Position numbers and translations under genes: made by a program. Shown one piece after another: positions 1 through 9,223 of a DNA stretch of 15,858 nucleotides (its first letter is position 1; each line of letters starts with the position of its first letter). Source of the DNA: Goniomonas avonlea (Eukaryota; Cryptophyceae; Goniomonadida; Goniomonadaceae); the NCBI GenBank assembly GCA_003573635.1, contig QUTJ01031722.1, forward strand, positions 1 through 15,858, read 5' to 3'. The notes under the pieces were generated by a model, which did not search any database, was not told where the DNA came from, and saw only the letters and a list, made by a program, of their open reading frames with translations.

Positions 1-88
1 CCCTTCGCACCCGGCGCACGCCGCCACTGCGATGGCGGCAGCGGTTACAGCAGGAGGGCAGAAGAAGCGCAAACCTAACCAGGTTCAA

Positions 89-141
89 TGCAGCAAGTGC
101 CAGCAGTCCCTCAGCAGCGCGGTCACATGGCGAGGGACTGT
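89..141 (+). pseudogene. Gag-type CCHC zinc knuckle broken by a frameshift
   Basis: Frame 2 reads CSKCQQ at 89-106 and frame 1 reads GHMARDC at 121-141. Together these are the halves of a CX2CX4HX4C retroelement zinc knuckle, which binds nucleic acid in Gag. The spacing from the second Cys to the His is 23 nt where 12 would be in frame, so there are 11 extra bases, and the CAGCAG on each side suggests slippage or a partial duplication. It lies just upstream of the reverse transcriptase remains and is probably the same element. Confidence 0.55.
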
Positions 142-684
142 ACCCAGCGAGGGCCGGGTGGCAATGGCCCGCCGGCGAAAAAACAAGTGCCGGCAGCGGC
201 AAAGAGCTCCGATTGACGGGGCGAGGGCACGCGCCCACCATGCCAAGCACGAGCCGCCTCAGGCAAAGTGCCAAGTTTGCAGGTGCCCTTGTGCTGGCGG
301 CGACGGTTGCAGTGGCAGCGGTCGTGCCAGAGATGCCAGGCTTGGCCGGAGTGACAACGAGCCTGACGGGCTGGTCGGTTGGGCCTCGACCGAGGTTTCG
401 CGGAGAGCAGGCACCCGGCAGCGAGAGCGGTGTGCGGCATCAGTCAGAGGAGAAAGGGTGCGCTCACTCCAAGCACACAACAAGGTCACAGTGGTCATCG
501 CGAAAGTCGGGCCTCTGGGACCGTACACTTGGCGTGCTGCAACACATGCATGACGGGATGACGATGGGCGAGGGCAACACGGCAAAGCGACTCATGTCCT
601 GGATTCTCCAGGCAATGGAGGCGGCACCATTTGACCCGGTACCGCCACACCTTTGGGCCCCAGATATCGTGATCTGCCCTAGAT
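142..684 (+). other. Frame-broken stretch between zinc knuckle and reverse transcriptase remains
   Basis: Several overlapping frames are open but none is convincing. The one at 213-704 is Ala/Val-rich near its start and ends in a Trp/Pro-containing stretch. In an intact element this interval would hold the rest of Gag and the fingers of the reverse transcriptase; I cannot see conserved motifs there. Confidence 0.3.
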
Positions 685-2085
685 GTGCTGTCTCATTCCG
701 ATGATTCAGGGCCACCTGACTGGTCTGCTCCACGTCTGGGTGTTAATCTGGGTGTTAACTTCCAACCGGAGGCTGCCAAGACAATGCAAGGAGTAGGCCT
801 ATCGTCCAAGGGTGTGGTGATTGGTGCAGTGAATGGCATGGCATCGATACCGCTGTCAAAGATGGGCCGAGCGCTGCGACAAGCCTCAGAGCTGGTTGCA
901 GAGGCGCACACCAACGGCGGGCAAGTGGATGTGGATGTGCGCCGCTGCGCTAAGGTCGCGGGCGCCTGAACTACATGGCAGCATACACGTGAGAGGGCCG
1001 GGCACACATCTACAATTTTATTTGGACGCTGTACGCTTCAAGGGAGTTGGAGCTCAACGTGAACGGAACAGATTGGAAGGGCCTGAGGGGCAATCCATTC
1101 ATCGCATTCAAAAGCGACAGACAGATCATGGGTCGGGACTCGACAGTCCAGATCATACCAATCGCAAAACTGTGGGACAAGGGTTCCACGGTCCGGCTGC
1201 TGCCCGAAGCAGAGGAGGCTTGCAAATGGTGGATCTGCCACAGCTTGACGTGTAACGGGGTCAGGATGTACCTGCCGTAAGCACGCAAGGGACTGCGGCG
1301 CCCGCCGCGGCCACTTGCTATGGACTTCAACGGGACTGACGAGGAGCATTTCTTTCATAGTAATGTGTCCCAAGGCTGGACGAGGTCCGGGCAGCCGGTG
1401 TTGACGTCGGACGCTTCCGGAGAAGGGCTGGGTGGTTGGTTTGACTCCGAAAGCTATTCCGTGTATTTCACACCCGAGCTCAAGGACAAGCTTGCGGAGG
1501 AGTCGCACATCTGTGTGTGGGAGTTGATGGGCGCACTAGTGTTGCTTCAGAGGGTGGGACACTCTTTGGTTCTGCAGCCGGTCCAGGACGGACGTGTGCT
1601 CATGCGAATCGACAACACGCAAGCAGTCGCCGCTATCAACAAGGGCTATAGCCCAAGAGTAGAGATCGATCAGAACGCCAAGGAGTTCGCACGCACGGGC
1701 GGCACGGCAGCGAGACTCAAATTGGACATAATCACGACTCATATTCCGGGCAGGATTCACGTGCTAGCGGACGCGCGGTCACACACGGACAAGCCCACAA
1801 AACCAACGACGGCGGACTCTATGTTGTCAATGAAGCGATCCACCGGGAGTTGGAGACCACGCACGGCATTCGCCATACGGCAGAGGCATTCACCGACGGC
1901 CTCGGCCGCAACGCNTTCTGCCCCCGATGGTGCTGGCTGCGACGTGCTTCTTCAAGGAGCCGTTGCAAGGGGAAGACTGGTTCATCAACCCCGATTTTGC
2001 CAAGCTCATGGAGCTGGTCTTGGGACGCCAAGCTGCTGAGGATTATAGCCACTCTCATCTGGCCGCGTTTCCGCACCGAGGCTGA
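685..2085 (+). pseudogene. DIRS-like retrotransposon reverse transcriptase-RNase H remnant
   Basis: Frame 1 (685-969) carries an HSDD where a YxDD active site is expected, then LGVNFQPEAAK, KGVVIGAVNGMASIPLSKM and a helix (RRCAKVAGA) typical of the DIRS/Ngaro reverse transcriptase palm-thumb. The story continues in frame 3 from about 963 (LNYMAAYT, stop, LYASRELEL) through a stop at 1278 into RNase H (1320-1800). RNase H residues are Asp31 (TSDASG), Glu68 (WELMGA), Asp98 (IDNTQAV) and Asp151 (HIPG...ADARS), counted from 1320; all four acidic residues are present. Frame 2 (1814-1935) reads YVVNEAIHREL and AFTDGLGRN, and frame 1 (1924-2085) reads GEDWFINPDFAKLMELVL, both like the segment after RNase H in DIRS elements. 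At least three frame changes and two stops make it non-functional. No tyrosine recombinase was found, so the class rests on the RT-RNase H style. Confidence 0.72.
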
Positions 2086-4081
2086 GATCAGCCTGTGTGA
2101 GACCCTCTTGTCTTTGGGTTTCCAATTGATTCAGAAGTACCCTTGCTTCGCTGACGGCACACACACCCTTCCTTATTTCGTGTCATACACCCACTCATGC
2201 ACTGGTCTGAGTTCCCATCCCCATTGCCCACTCGCGTGCTCACATCCCGACCTCGGTGGGATGTGGATATCTGGTGTCGGCAGCATCGCTGAAGCCGGTC
2301 CGCACGCGGCGGAGAGGGGGCCTCTCCGGAGGATGGGGGAGGAGCCATCGGTCGGCCAGCGCAAGGAGCAGCCGCATCCGCAGAGTTTGGCGGAGCGAGA
2401 CGTGTATTGGAGAGACTATTTCTCGCAGCCCTGCGGCGTTGTCTGGGACGTTGAGCTTTTCGACCCGACCATCTGATCGCCGACAGGATCAAACATTGAG
2501 CGAATGGTGTTGCCATCTCTCTTCGACACCGACGAGGCTGTTCGGAAGATCGATCGAGGAAGATCGAGGAGAAGGCGATGGTGAAGAGGACACAGAACCT
2601 GTCTCTGTTTAGCTCGAGTGACGAGTTCGGTGTGCCTGCTCCCGAGTTCACGGAACCCGAGCAACGACACAAGACATGGCGCCGCTTTGACCGGTGCGCA
2701 ACAGCCATGGACACCAGGCCGAGTTGCTGGTAGCGCTCGGCAAGCATCAGCCGGAGAGACCAATTCGGATTCGGGCAAATCGAGTGCAGTCGGTATTGCC
2801 AAGGCCGGCGGTGGTGGTGGCGCCGGTGGACCCGCAACCAGTCGCAGACCGGGTGCAACCGCTGTCCTTCGTTACACCACGAATAAACCCAAAGAGCGCC
2901 AATACAGCATCGTGCCAGCCCAGGAGGTGCACGGCATCGAGGCAGGCATGGTCGGCAAGTGCCAGTCGAAGGAGTGCCCGTGCAAAGGCGAAACCGGAGT
3001 CATTTGCGTGACTTGCGGCGTGTCGCAGTGCTGGTGATGTGCCGGCATGCTGCAGGTCGCGGTGTGCTGCGTACGCAAGAGTGCACAGTGCAGGCAGGAC
3101 AACGTCAAGGTGGGACTCACGGTAGTGCCTGGCGAGAGGACATCTTTCAGGACTTCATCGCCAAGGCTGCGGAAGAGGGCAGCGTGAAGTTTGAGACAGA
3201 TGCGCGCATCGACGGCGGAAAACCTGTCCCGGCGAGTCCGCCAGTTCCAGGTGTGGGCATGTACGCTCGGCATCTACACGTGCCCCACCATGCCGACACC
3301 TGTGCTCCTCTGCCACTACATTTACTCACGGATGGATTTCGTGACCAAAGATACAATCTCCAACGACATTTCCGGGATTTGTTTCTGGTGTATGGTGTGG
3401 CTCCGATTCTTCGAAGGGGAGAACCCTTGCGAGTCGAGCGAAGTGCACGCTGAAGTACGCTGACGAGTACGTCATCAAAAAAGATACTTCAAGATCAAGG
3501 ACGATAAGTCAAAGATCACGATCGAACACAACTGGTTGGAGCTTTATGTGGCCTGTTACCTGCACAGTGCAAACGTGTGGGGCCACTGTTTTGTGGGGCC
3601 ACTGTATTGTGTTTGCGATGTTGATTTGTGTGTGTACCATGCTACGGCGAAATGCTGCATTGCTTGTGTGCTGGCCCGGGCTTGCGAGGCAACAGCCGAA
3701 AGGTTGTCGGCAAGCGTGACCATCCAAGAGATTGCAGGACCGGAGTTCATTCAGATCTTGGCCAGCAATGAAAAGAACCAGAAGTCGAGAGTATGGACTT
3801 TTCGTTACATCACAGATGCTAACACTACCGGGCTGCCTTTCTACTCATGGGCCCTATCGGTGCTCAGGAATCAAGTCAAGAGTGGTCCGCTTATCACACC
3901 GGTCCGCATATCTGCACAACGGCAAGTTCGGCGACAGAGAATGGAGTGCTTGCCTTAACCATTTCTACGGATTCCTGGGCACAATCAACATAAAGGTGTG
4001 GCGTGAAGACCTGGGGATTCACGCGGATATTGGGTGTCTGACACAAGCAAGATCTACACAGGGCAGGATGTACGCCAGCGA
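2086..4081 (+). other. Degenerate, unassigned repeat-derived sequence
   Basis: This follows the RNase H remnant. Open stretches in changing frames look coding-like but match no family I can name. They include NLSLFSSSDEFGVPAPEF near 2590-2660 and a Cys-rich patch near 2950-3060 (GKCQSKECPCKGETG followed by CVTCGVSQC, with a stop after the next Trp). A 140-codon frame at 3536-3958 contains CVCDVDLCVYH and KSRVWTFRYITDAN. Its place would suit the third gene of a DIRS element, but the recombinase motif R..HxxR..Y is not visible. Confidence 0.35.
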
Positions 4082-4084
4082 CTA

Positions 4085-4344
4085 GTGGCTACTCGTCAGA
4101 TACGATATCGTAAAAGTACAATCGTAATTCAAATTCACCTAAAGGCAAAATGGGATATTAGCACTACAGTTGGCGGATCGATCTGATTTTTGCGAGGAAC
4201 TAGAATGCAACCCCTGAGAGGCTCTCCCCAAAGGGCAAGTCAATCTGAACAATAGCTGACCAACCACAAGTTGTCAAAGTGACCCCAACTTCATCGTAAA
4301 ATTACGATGAACTACGTAAATTACGATCAATTACGAGTAGCCAC
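4085..4344. mobile_element. 260-bp MITE with terminal inverted repeats and TA target duplication
   Basis: The left end starts GTGGCTACTCGT and the right end finishes ACGAGTAGCCAC, a perfect 12-bp inverted pair flanked on both sides by TA (4083-4084 and 4345-4346), or by CTAG if counted more widely. Beyond the perfect part the arms stay related for about 50 bp (repeated TCGTAA-type words). The interior is A+T-rich compared with the G+C-rich surroundings and codes for nothing. This fits a non-autonomous Tc1/mariner-like or other TA-targeting element. It sits inside the decayed retroelement region, so it arrived later. Confidence 0.8.
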
Positions 4345-4594
4345 TAGGGCTGCTGAAGGGATTCGCAGAGCCGCAAGCCCCCTTCTCGAGCACCGAATTC
4401 GAGGGACATCAGCGGAAGGTCTGCGCGCAGATGGGGTCATCGATGCAGCCGAGCAGGACAAACAGGACGAGTCGACCGTGCCGGTCGCAACAGCGAAGCC
4501 GCCGAGCAAGCTCCGTACGCAGGCCAAGGCGAAGACTTTGCTGCAGCACACCCAGAGCTTGATGGCGTTTCTCAAGGCCCCGGTCGCTGGGTGA
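4345..4594 (+). other. Open frame after the MITE, unassigned
   Basis: A frame that begins inside the right arm of the MITE stays open to a TGA at 4592-4594 and reads AAEGIRRAASPLLEHR, then an Ala/Lys/Gln-rich part (KPPSKLRTQAKAKTLLQHTQ). Its start belongs to the MITE, so the true start, if any, lay upstream before the insertion. The composition suggests a basic helical segment; no domain is recognised. Confidence 0.3.
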
Positions 4595-4608
4595 GTATCG
4601 ATACTCAC
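4591..4608. repeat. Perfect 18-bp palindrome
   Basis: GTGAGTATCGATACTCAC equals its own reverse complement with no spacer. It overlaps the stop codon of the preceding frame and marks the change from coding-like to non-coding sequence in the first element. It could be a protein-binding site, a cruciform, or the end of a structured retroelement RNA. Confidence 0.85.
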
Positions 4609-4760
4609 TGAGGCACAGAGGCACGTCGCCAAGGACGACGACACCCCATCAGGATCCCCGCATCCTCTCCCTTGGCTCGCCGAGGGGTACCTCCCGGAGG
4701 TTGACTAGGCTCGCAACGGCCGCCAGTAAGACGCACCCCAGGGTGTGCATGGACGGCGCA

Positions 4761-4844
4761 AGGCGCCTAGACTGTGTTAGGGTGACACCGGTCACGGTCA
4801 CGGTGTCCGGAGGCGCCCAGACCCGTTAGGGTGACACCGGTCAC
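4761..4844. repeat. Tandem duplication of a ~50-bp unit containing a 20-bp exact repeat
   Basis: GTTAGGGTGACACCGGTCAC occurs at 4776-4795 and again at 4825-4844. The preceding AGGCGCC(T/C)AGAC is also repeated, so the unit is about 49-50 bp. Between them CGGTCACGGTCACGGTG is a local triplication. It lies in the non-coding 3' part of the first retroelement. Confidence 0.8.
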
Positions 4845-5276
4845 GCGGTAGTACAACACAGATGTGTCAATCTTGTCTCAGGTCGCATGGGCGACTGGCA
4901 CAGGAATTCGGGCGGACCGGTCCCGGTGTTCGTGACGAATCGGGCTGGACTAACGGCGTGGGGCGTGTTAGCCGGTGGCCCGGTGATCCAGGCAGAGGCA
5001 GCTCCATTGGGTGCAGGTCGTCAGGGGCTGTCACGCTGGCTGTGTGTGCCCGCACCAGCGCGCCCTGATGTGACCGAGGCACTGACCATAGTTTCGAGTG
5101 TAGGCAATGACTCTTTCGGTGTGCATTGGTGCACAGTCATTCACATGTGACACTGAGGGAACTATGCCGTCGTGCGTAAATCTCTTCGGTTCGTGAACCG
5201 CTGAGGGCTCAGTCCTGATTGCTCTGTTGATCTGTCCTGTGCTGCACCTGAGTTATAGCAAAATGTGTCGTTATGG
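4845..5276. other. Non-coding stretch, probably retroelement 3' region
   Basis: Short overlapping frames (4862-5068, 4887-5150) are open but shadow each other on both strands, with no recognised domain. The sequence runs into the terminal module at 5277, so it is probably the untranslated 3' part of the first element. Confidence 0.3.
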
Positions 5277-5466
5277 TTGAGGGGAGTTCACTTTCCAATG
5301 CTCGCGATAACACGTACTGTGTTGGGGATCGTTATCGAAAATGTTCAGATAAGGTTATCCAGATGTGATTGTGAAGTGATTGGAATAACCTGATCTGATC
5401 TCGCCCCGTGGAGCACGTGGTGTGACATCCCCTTACCCATTGCAACAATATAGCTAGTGACTCTGA
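5277..5466. repeat. Retroelement terminal module, copy 1 (most diverged)
   Basis: It shares an ordered set of words with the copies at 8674-8841 and 9224-9359. GGGGAG-TCACTTTCCA-TGC comes at the start (shared with copy 2), then GTTGGGG-TCGTT, then GTGGTGTGACATCC-CTTACCCA and GTGACTCT at the end. The order and spacing argue for common descent rather than chance. Confidence 0.5.
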
Positions 5467-5469
5467 TCT

Positions 5470-5928
5470 TTGACATGTTCGTGTCTCGTCCTCATGCCAT
5501 GTCCTCAGCTGTCAAAGCCAGTCAGGAATTATGTGAGACCCATGGAAAAACAGACAGCGACGTGTATCAGTTTTGACCCAGATTCTGGTAAAAATTGCTC
5601 AAAAGTTTCAGAGGCAAACACCTCCCTTTGCAAAGAACACGGCTTGCCAAGGCCACTGGGCGAGTCAGGCTCGAAGTGGCAACACAACGTACTTGTTATG
5701 GCCAAGATACAGGACCACAAGGCAAAATGTCGCCCTGAAGACCCCAACTTTGCCCAGGGGCTGGATCCATCCCATTTTGGGGCCATCTGTTATTCTGAGC
5801 AGTGTCCTGAACAGTCAAACCTACTGGGAGCGCCCACGACACCAAGGTTGTGGATTTCGGATGCAGACGTTGGTGTTGTCAGTCCTGTGTCCCGATTGGG
5901 ACTTGGCTCCACCATGGCGGATGTCTGA
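5470..5928 (+). CDS. Hypothetical protein with a C-X10-C-X10-C-X2-H motif
   Basis: One open frame of 152 codons. From about residue 26 it looks coding: a Cys in TATCISF, then GKNCSKV, then SLCKEHG, which gives C-X10-C-X10-C-X2-H. That spacing resembles the C3Hc3H-type zinc-binding segments of INO80D/KANSL2-like proteins, but only loosely. A later part (AICYSEQCPEQ) adds two Cys. It begins right after terminal module copy 1 and precedes the second zinc-knuckle element, so it may be the 5' gene of that element. The likely start is the Met in RPMEKQT (residue 25) rather than the first one. Function unknown. Confidence 0.4.
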   Translation: MTCSCLVLMPCPQLSKPVRNYVRPMEKQTATCISFDPDSGKNCSKVSEANTSLCKEHGLPRPLGESGSKWQHNVLVMAKIQDHKAKCRPEDPNFAQGLDPSHFGAICYSEQCPEQSNLLGAPTTPRLWISDADVGVVSPVSRLGLGSTMADV

Positions 5929-6056
5929 CACACCGTTTGCACAGTGGCATCGCGGGGTTCTTATGTGGCTGATGATACGAAATATCGTGGGGAGGGAGCC
6001 AGTTGCTGTGGCAGCCTCAATTGGAGCTGCAGCGCCGGGTATGCCCGGCGCTCCAG

Positions 6057-6072
6057 GTGTGTGTGTGTGTGT
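6057..6072. repeat. (GT)n microsatellite
   Basis: A short uninterrupted GT run inside an otherwise unassigned stretch (5929-6101). Confidence 0.85.
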
Positions 6073-6101
6073 CTGCTTTGCCTTAGAGAGAAAAAGCAAC
6101 T

Positions 6102-6722
6102 GAAGATGAAAAATGCTATGGGCTGCCCGACATTCTAAGAGGCTTTGAGGCTGACGAGAAATCACTAGCTAGGTGCAGGAATGTGTTGCAAAATGCATTG
6201 ATTTTCCTTGACAGTGAGAGGCCTGCGTGATTTATCAATGGACAAACACTCTCGAATACAAGAGGCCATCAAATCTAGCCTTGCATTTCGAGTTTTTGGG
6301 AAACCAGCAAGAGATGTTTGCTTGCATTGGTAGTACCTTTATTGACAGTTGGTCGGATAATAGGAAGTGGTGCCAGCAGATTTGTGAGCACCTGAGGTTG
6401 TTCGGGCCCAATATCCTTAAGACACGCCCAGCACAATTGTACTGGCACAACTTCGATCTCGCAAAGCAAACAAAGAGAGGGCATGCATGACGGAGGTGAA
6501 AGGTCGACCCAGTTTTGTTAGTGAAAGCCATTGTGAGGTTCGATAGTGAGGAATTAAGGATTGCGACCGACCGCGCAGTCGACACACACGTCCGGCAAGT
6601 CTTGGAAGAGTATACCCACCAACCACCCGTGATCACGCAACCACAAGCGGCGGCACCACAGTCCACGAAATGTTCTTGTTTGCCACAGGTGCGGTGAGGA
6701 GGGGCACATCACCAAGACATGC
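6102..6722 (+). pseudogene. Gag-like remnant of a second retroelement, with an intact CCHC zinc knuckle
   Basis: At 6681-6722 the sequence encodes CHRCGEEGHITKTC, an exact CX2CX4HX4C zinc knuckle, the nucleic-acid-binding signature of retroelement Gag. Upstream, coding-like text moves through three frames. Frame 3 (6102-6230) reads LPDILRGFEADEKSLARC, frame 1 from 6220 reads LRDLSMDKHSRIQEAIK, and frame 2 (6227-6697, two stops) reads WSDNRKWCQQICEHLRLFG and ELRIATDRAVDTHVRQVLEE. It is helical and charged, as a capsid would be. The frame breaks show decay. Confidence 0.6.
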
Positions 6723-7246
6723 TCCCCAAGCCCCTCCAAAGAAGAACAGGGCCGATCCAGCAAGTGGGGCCAAGAGCGATCAGGCGTGACAGGGCAGACA
6801 GGGTGAGTCAGCCGACACACACCCGCCGAGCGCCCCAAAGTCCTTTCCAAGCTGGGCAGCACTCATGCTCACAGCAGGCTTGCTGTGCGTCATGCTGGCA
6901 GTCACCTCTGGGACTTGCCCGATCGAGGTGGTCTCGACCTGAGACTTCACTTGTACTTGCCCACTATTGTGGCGACTTCGTGTCGACCCGGATTCTGGAC
7001 CAAGTCCGGGACATTTGGGAAGGACACAGGTGCGCACAGGACGGACAGTCAAAGTGTTCGCCCTTCCAAGAAGTTCTTTGGGACAGGTTGTTCCCCATTT
7101 TGCCTCACTTAGCGAGCAGTGTGAGACCCAAGGAGGGTAATTCGATCTGCCGAATGGCTGTTCGGTTGCTGACGGCTTTGCGTGCCGCACCGTTCACCCC
7201 AGTGCACCGTTCATGACGTTTCTTTGCCCAGTTTTTCAATCTGCCC
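6723..7246 (+). other. Unassigned stretch downstream of the second zinc knuckle
   Basis: Frames 1-3 are each partly open (for example 6719-7216) but switch and overlap without a recognisable domain. The stretch is Ser/Pro-rich just after the knuckle (SPSPSKEEQGRSSKWG), as gag C-termini often are. No protease motif (D-T/S-G) in a convincing context was seen. Confidence 0.3.
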
Positions 7247-8035
7247 GTGCTGCACAATTTCTTTTCGGAAGTCAAACTTGCAGGCAGCCAGGTTGACGTT
7301 CTCCCCCTGCAACAGCACGCTGACCAAGTGCACCGTTTGTGGTCGCAAGGCATGCCCCCCACGCAGACAGCGCCACTAGCACTTTGCCAGACATTCAAGA
7401 ATTCGGTAGTAGTGGGTGAGCACGACGGGGTCCTCGCCCCTGAGGGGCACCAGCAGCTGTGTTGGCGTGAATGGCACACGAGGGGTGCACCGGCGGCCGT
7501 TTGGGAGAACATCCGGGACAGATGGACCTACCACTTTCAGTGCAAGGCCAGGCCAGTGCTATCGGGGCACCAGCGCAACCTTTGGCAAGCGAACGGCAAG
7601 TCCGTTTTCACTGGAGGTGCCAACACGGTCCGCACAGATGGAATTCAGGCTGGTCGCATTGACGACATTCAAGTGGGAGGGACCGTTGAGTATGTCCCTC
7701 TGCTGCTGACACCGATGCACTATGGACCCAAAATCCCCAACGACAACTCCATGAAATGGCACTTAGTCCTCAACCTCAAGAAGTCCAAGCTCAATGAGTG
7801 GAGCTGCCCGGTTTTGGTATCATACACCGAGGTCGATATCAACATTACAACACTGTTGTCCTACCAGGACAAAACCAAGAAGCCCGACGCTTTCCTCGGC
7901 AAGCCTCACTAGTAGAAGTTTCGAGACCTTGTCAGTGTCATCAATCCAGCGAACAAGGAGAAGTGGCACCACGGTTACACAGCCCCCGGTGAAGAGGCAA
8001 TCATCCTCCAGGGCGACTGGAGCGAGGGCGCTTGA
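7247..8035 (+). pseudogene. Unrecognised retroelement-associated frame with two adjacent in-frame stops
   Basis: Frame 2 stays open from 7247 to TAG-TAG at about 7910-7915, then continues in the same frame to a TGA near 8035. The text looks coding on both sides of the stops (HYGPKIPNDNSMKWHLVLNL before, FRDLVSVINPANKEKWHHGY after). KWHLVLNLKKSKLNEW faintly resembles the first conserved block of a reverse transcriptase (K-R-L-N-L..LN), but the later blocks are absent. It sits 0.5 kb after the second zinc knuckle, where pol would be expected. Identity is unproven. Confidence 0.35.
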
Positions 8036-8673
8036 GCAGCGGCGAGTCCACAGCAGGACTCATAGGCCGCTTCAGCGGCACGGCCTCGGATTGCTGGAGG
8101 TGATCAAGTCCACCGGAGTGGACGATTGAGCATTTGCGTGGGAGCACGGTGGTGGCTCACCACCTGTTTGATCTGGCTTGGTGGCTTTGGGTTAGGCTGT
8201 TGTATCAGCGGGCAGTCACCCATCAGAGTCCAGGCGTGACGGTTAGGCTTCAGGCTCTCTAGTTAAGACCCGTCGGAGTCTCGGTCCTGTGACTGGGTCT
8301 AGCTTCCGGGCCGATAAGTGAAACTCGTTAGAGTATCGGTGCGACTGGGTGGCTTCGGGCTCGTGGGGGAGACCAGGACGGAGTCCTGGTCGTGAGCTTT
8401 TGTTCGCTGCCGTGTGGGAGGACCCCTAAGCGAGCAGCCTGCCTGGTCAGGGGTAGCTTGCATGTCAGACCGCCCAGTCTGGCATGGCTGCCCTGGCGTA
8501 TGGGCGGGGTGTGACTTGTGGCTTGTTGCACTGCACTTTTGTTCGTTCACCAAGAAATATATCATTTTTCGTGTTTGTGTTGTATCTCTCATCCACTGTG
8601 CTTGCTGGATTGCCGTAGATTGTCGCACCTGCTGCGCTGTCTGTGTATCACTGCATTCGTTTTCATGGCATAG
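8036..8673. other. Non-coding 3' region of the second element, with a strong hairpin
   Basis: No supported gene. GACCAGGAC (8371-8379) and GTCCTGGTC (8383-8391) form a perfect 9-bp stem with a 3-nt loop. Words such as ACGGTTAGGCTTCAGG recall the GTTAGGGTGAC repeats of the first element's 3' region, but the likeness is weak. Confidence 0.45.
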
Positions 8674-8841
8674 GGGAGGTCACTTTCCAGTGCACATTGA
8701 CTACGTTGGGGGGGTCGTTCCTTCTAATGTTAGACCATCAAAGTTAGGCTATCGCAGGTTGCCATCTCGCTAGCCACTTCGTTTGGGGTATGTGGCGTGT
8801 TTCCACTTACCCAATTCAAACAAATGCAGCGGTGTGACTCT
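8674..8841. repeat. Retroelement terminal module, copy 2
   Basis: From GGTCGTTCCTTCTAATGTTAG to CAAATGCAGCGGTGTGACTCT it is nearly the same as copy 3 at 9224-9359. It carries an insertion of about 14 nt after TGTTAG and lacks about 15 nt after CACTTCGTT. Its first part (GGGGAGGTCACTTTCCAGTGC) also matches copy 1. Confidence 0.8.
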
Positions 8842-9223
8842 TGGCACTATCAGTTTCTCTGATTCGGGCCCGAGTCACTTGAGAGGATTCACACTTGTCT
8901 AGGTGTGATTAGATCACAGCTGGAGCTGCTCAGATCAGAAATCGGAAATCGGACTCCAGAGTGGAGATATCACCTAGAGTGTTTTGTTCAGTACCGCAGG
9001 GTTAAGGTATGAGCTGCAGTATGAGTTTAGAATATATGAGAATATGGGTTCTATCCCAGTATTTCTATCCAGGCAACGAACGGCCGCTTGAAGTGGGCGC
9101 TAGCCGTTTCTTCAAGCATGCTGCCTGCTGAACCTGCTCTCCCCGAACCTGTCACTGACTTATTTTTCTGTCCCATCCACCACTCCGCACAACTGGAGAC
9201 CATTGTTACAGACAAGGGTCAGT
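8842..9223. other. Spacer between terminal modules 2 and 3
   Basis: About 380 bp with no convincing gene on either strand. There is a small inverted repeat (GTGATTAGATCAC, near 8905-8917) and a direct double of CGGAAAT near 8942-8950. Confidence 0.4.

Noticed and set aside
3720-3860. Faint resemblance of IQIL...KSRVWTFRY to an IS66-type transposase
   Set aside because: The match is confined to a few residues and the rest of the transposase is absent.
2086-4081. Tyrosine recombinase of the DIRS-like element
   Set aside because: The R...HxxR...Y pattern was looked for and not found in any frame.
9061-9115. Possible further WD exon on the minus strand (SMLEETASAHFKRPFV)
   Set aside because: Only about five residues agree with TLE, the phase does not fit the previous exon, and a stop follows soon after.
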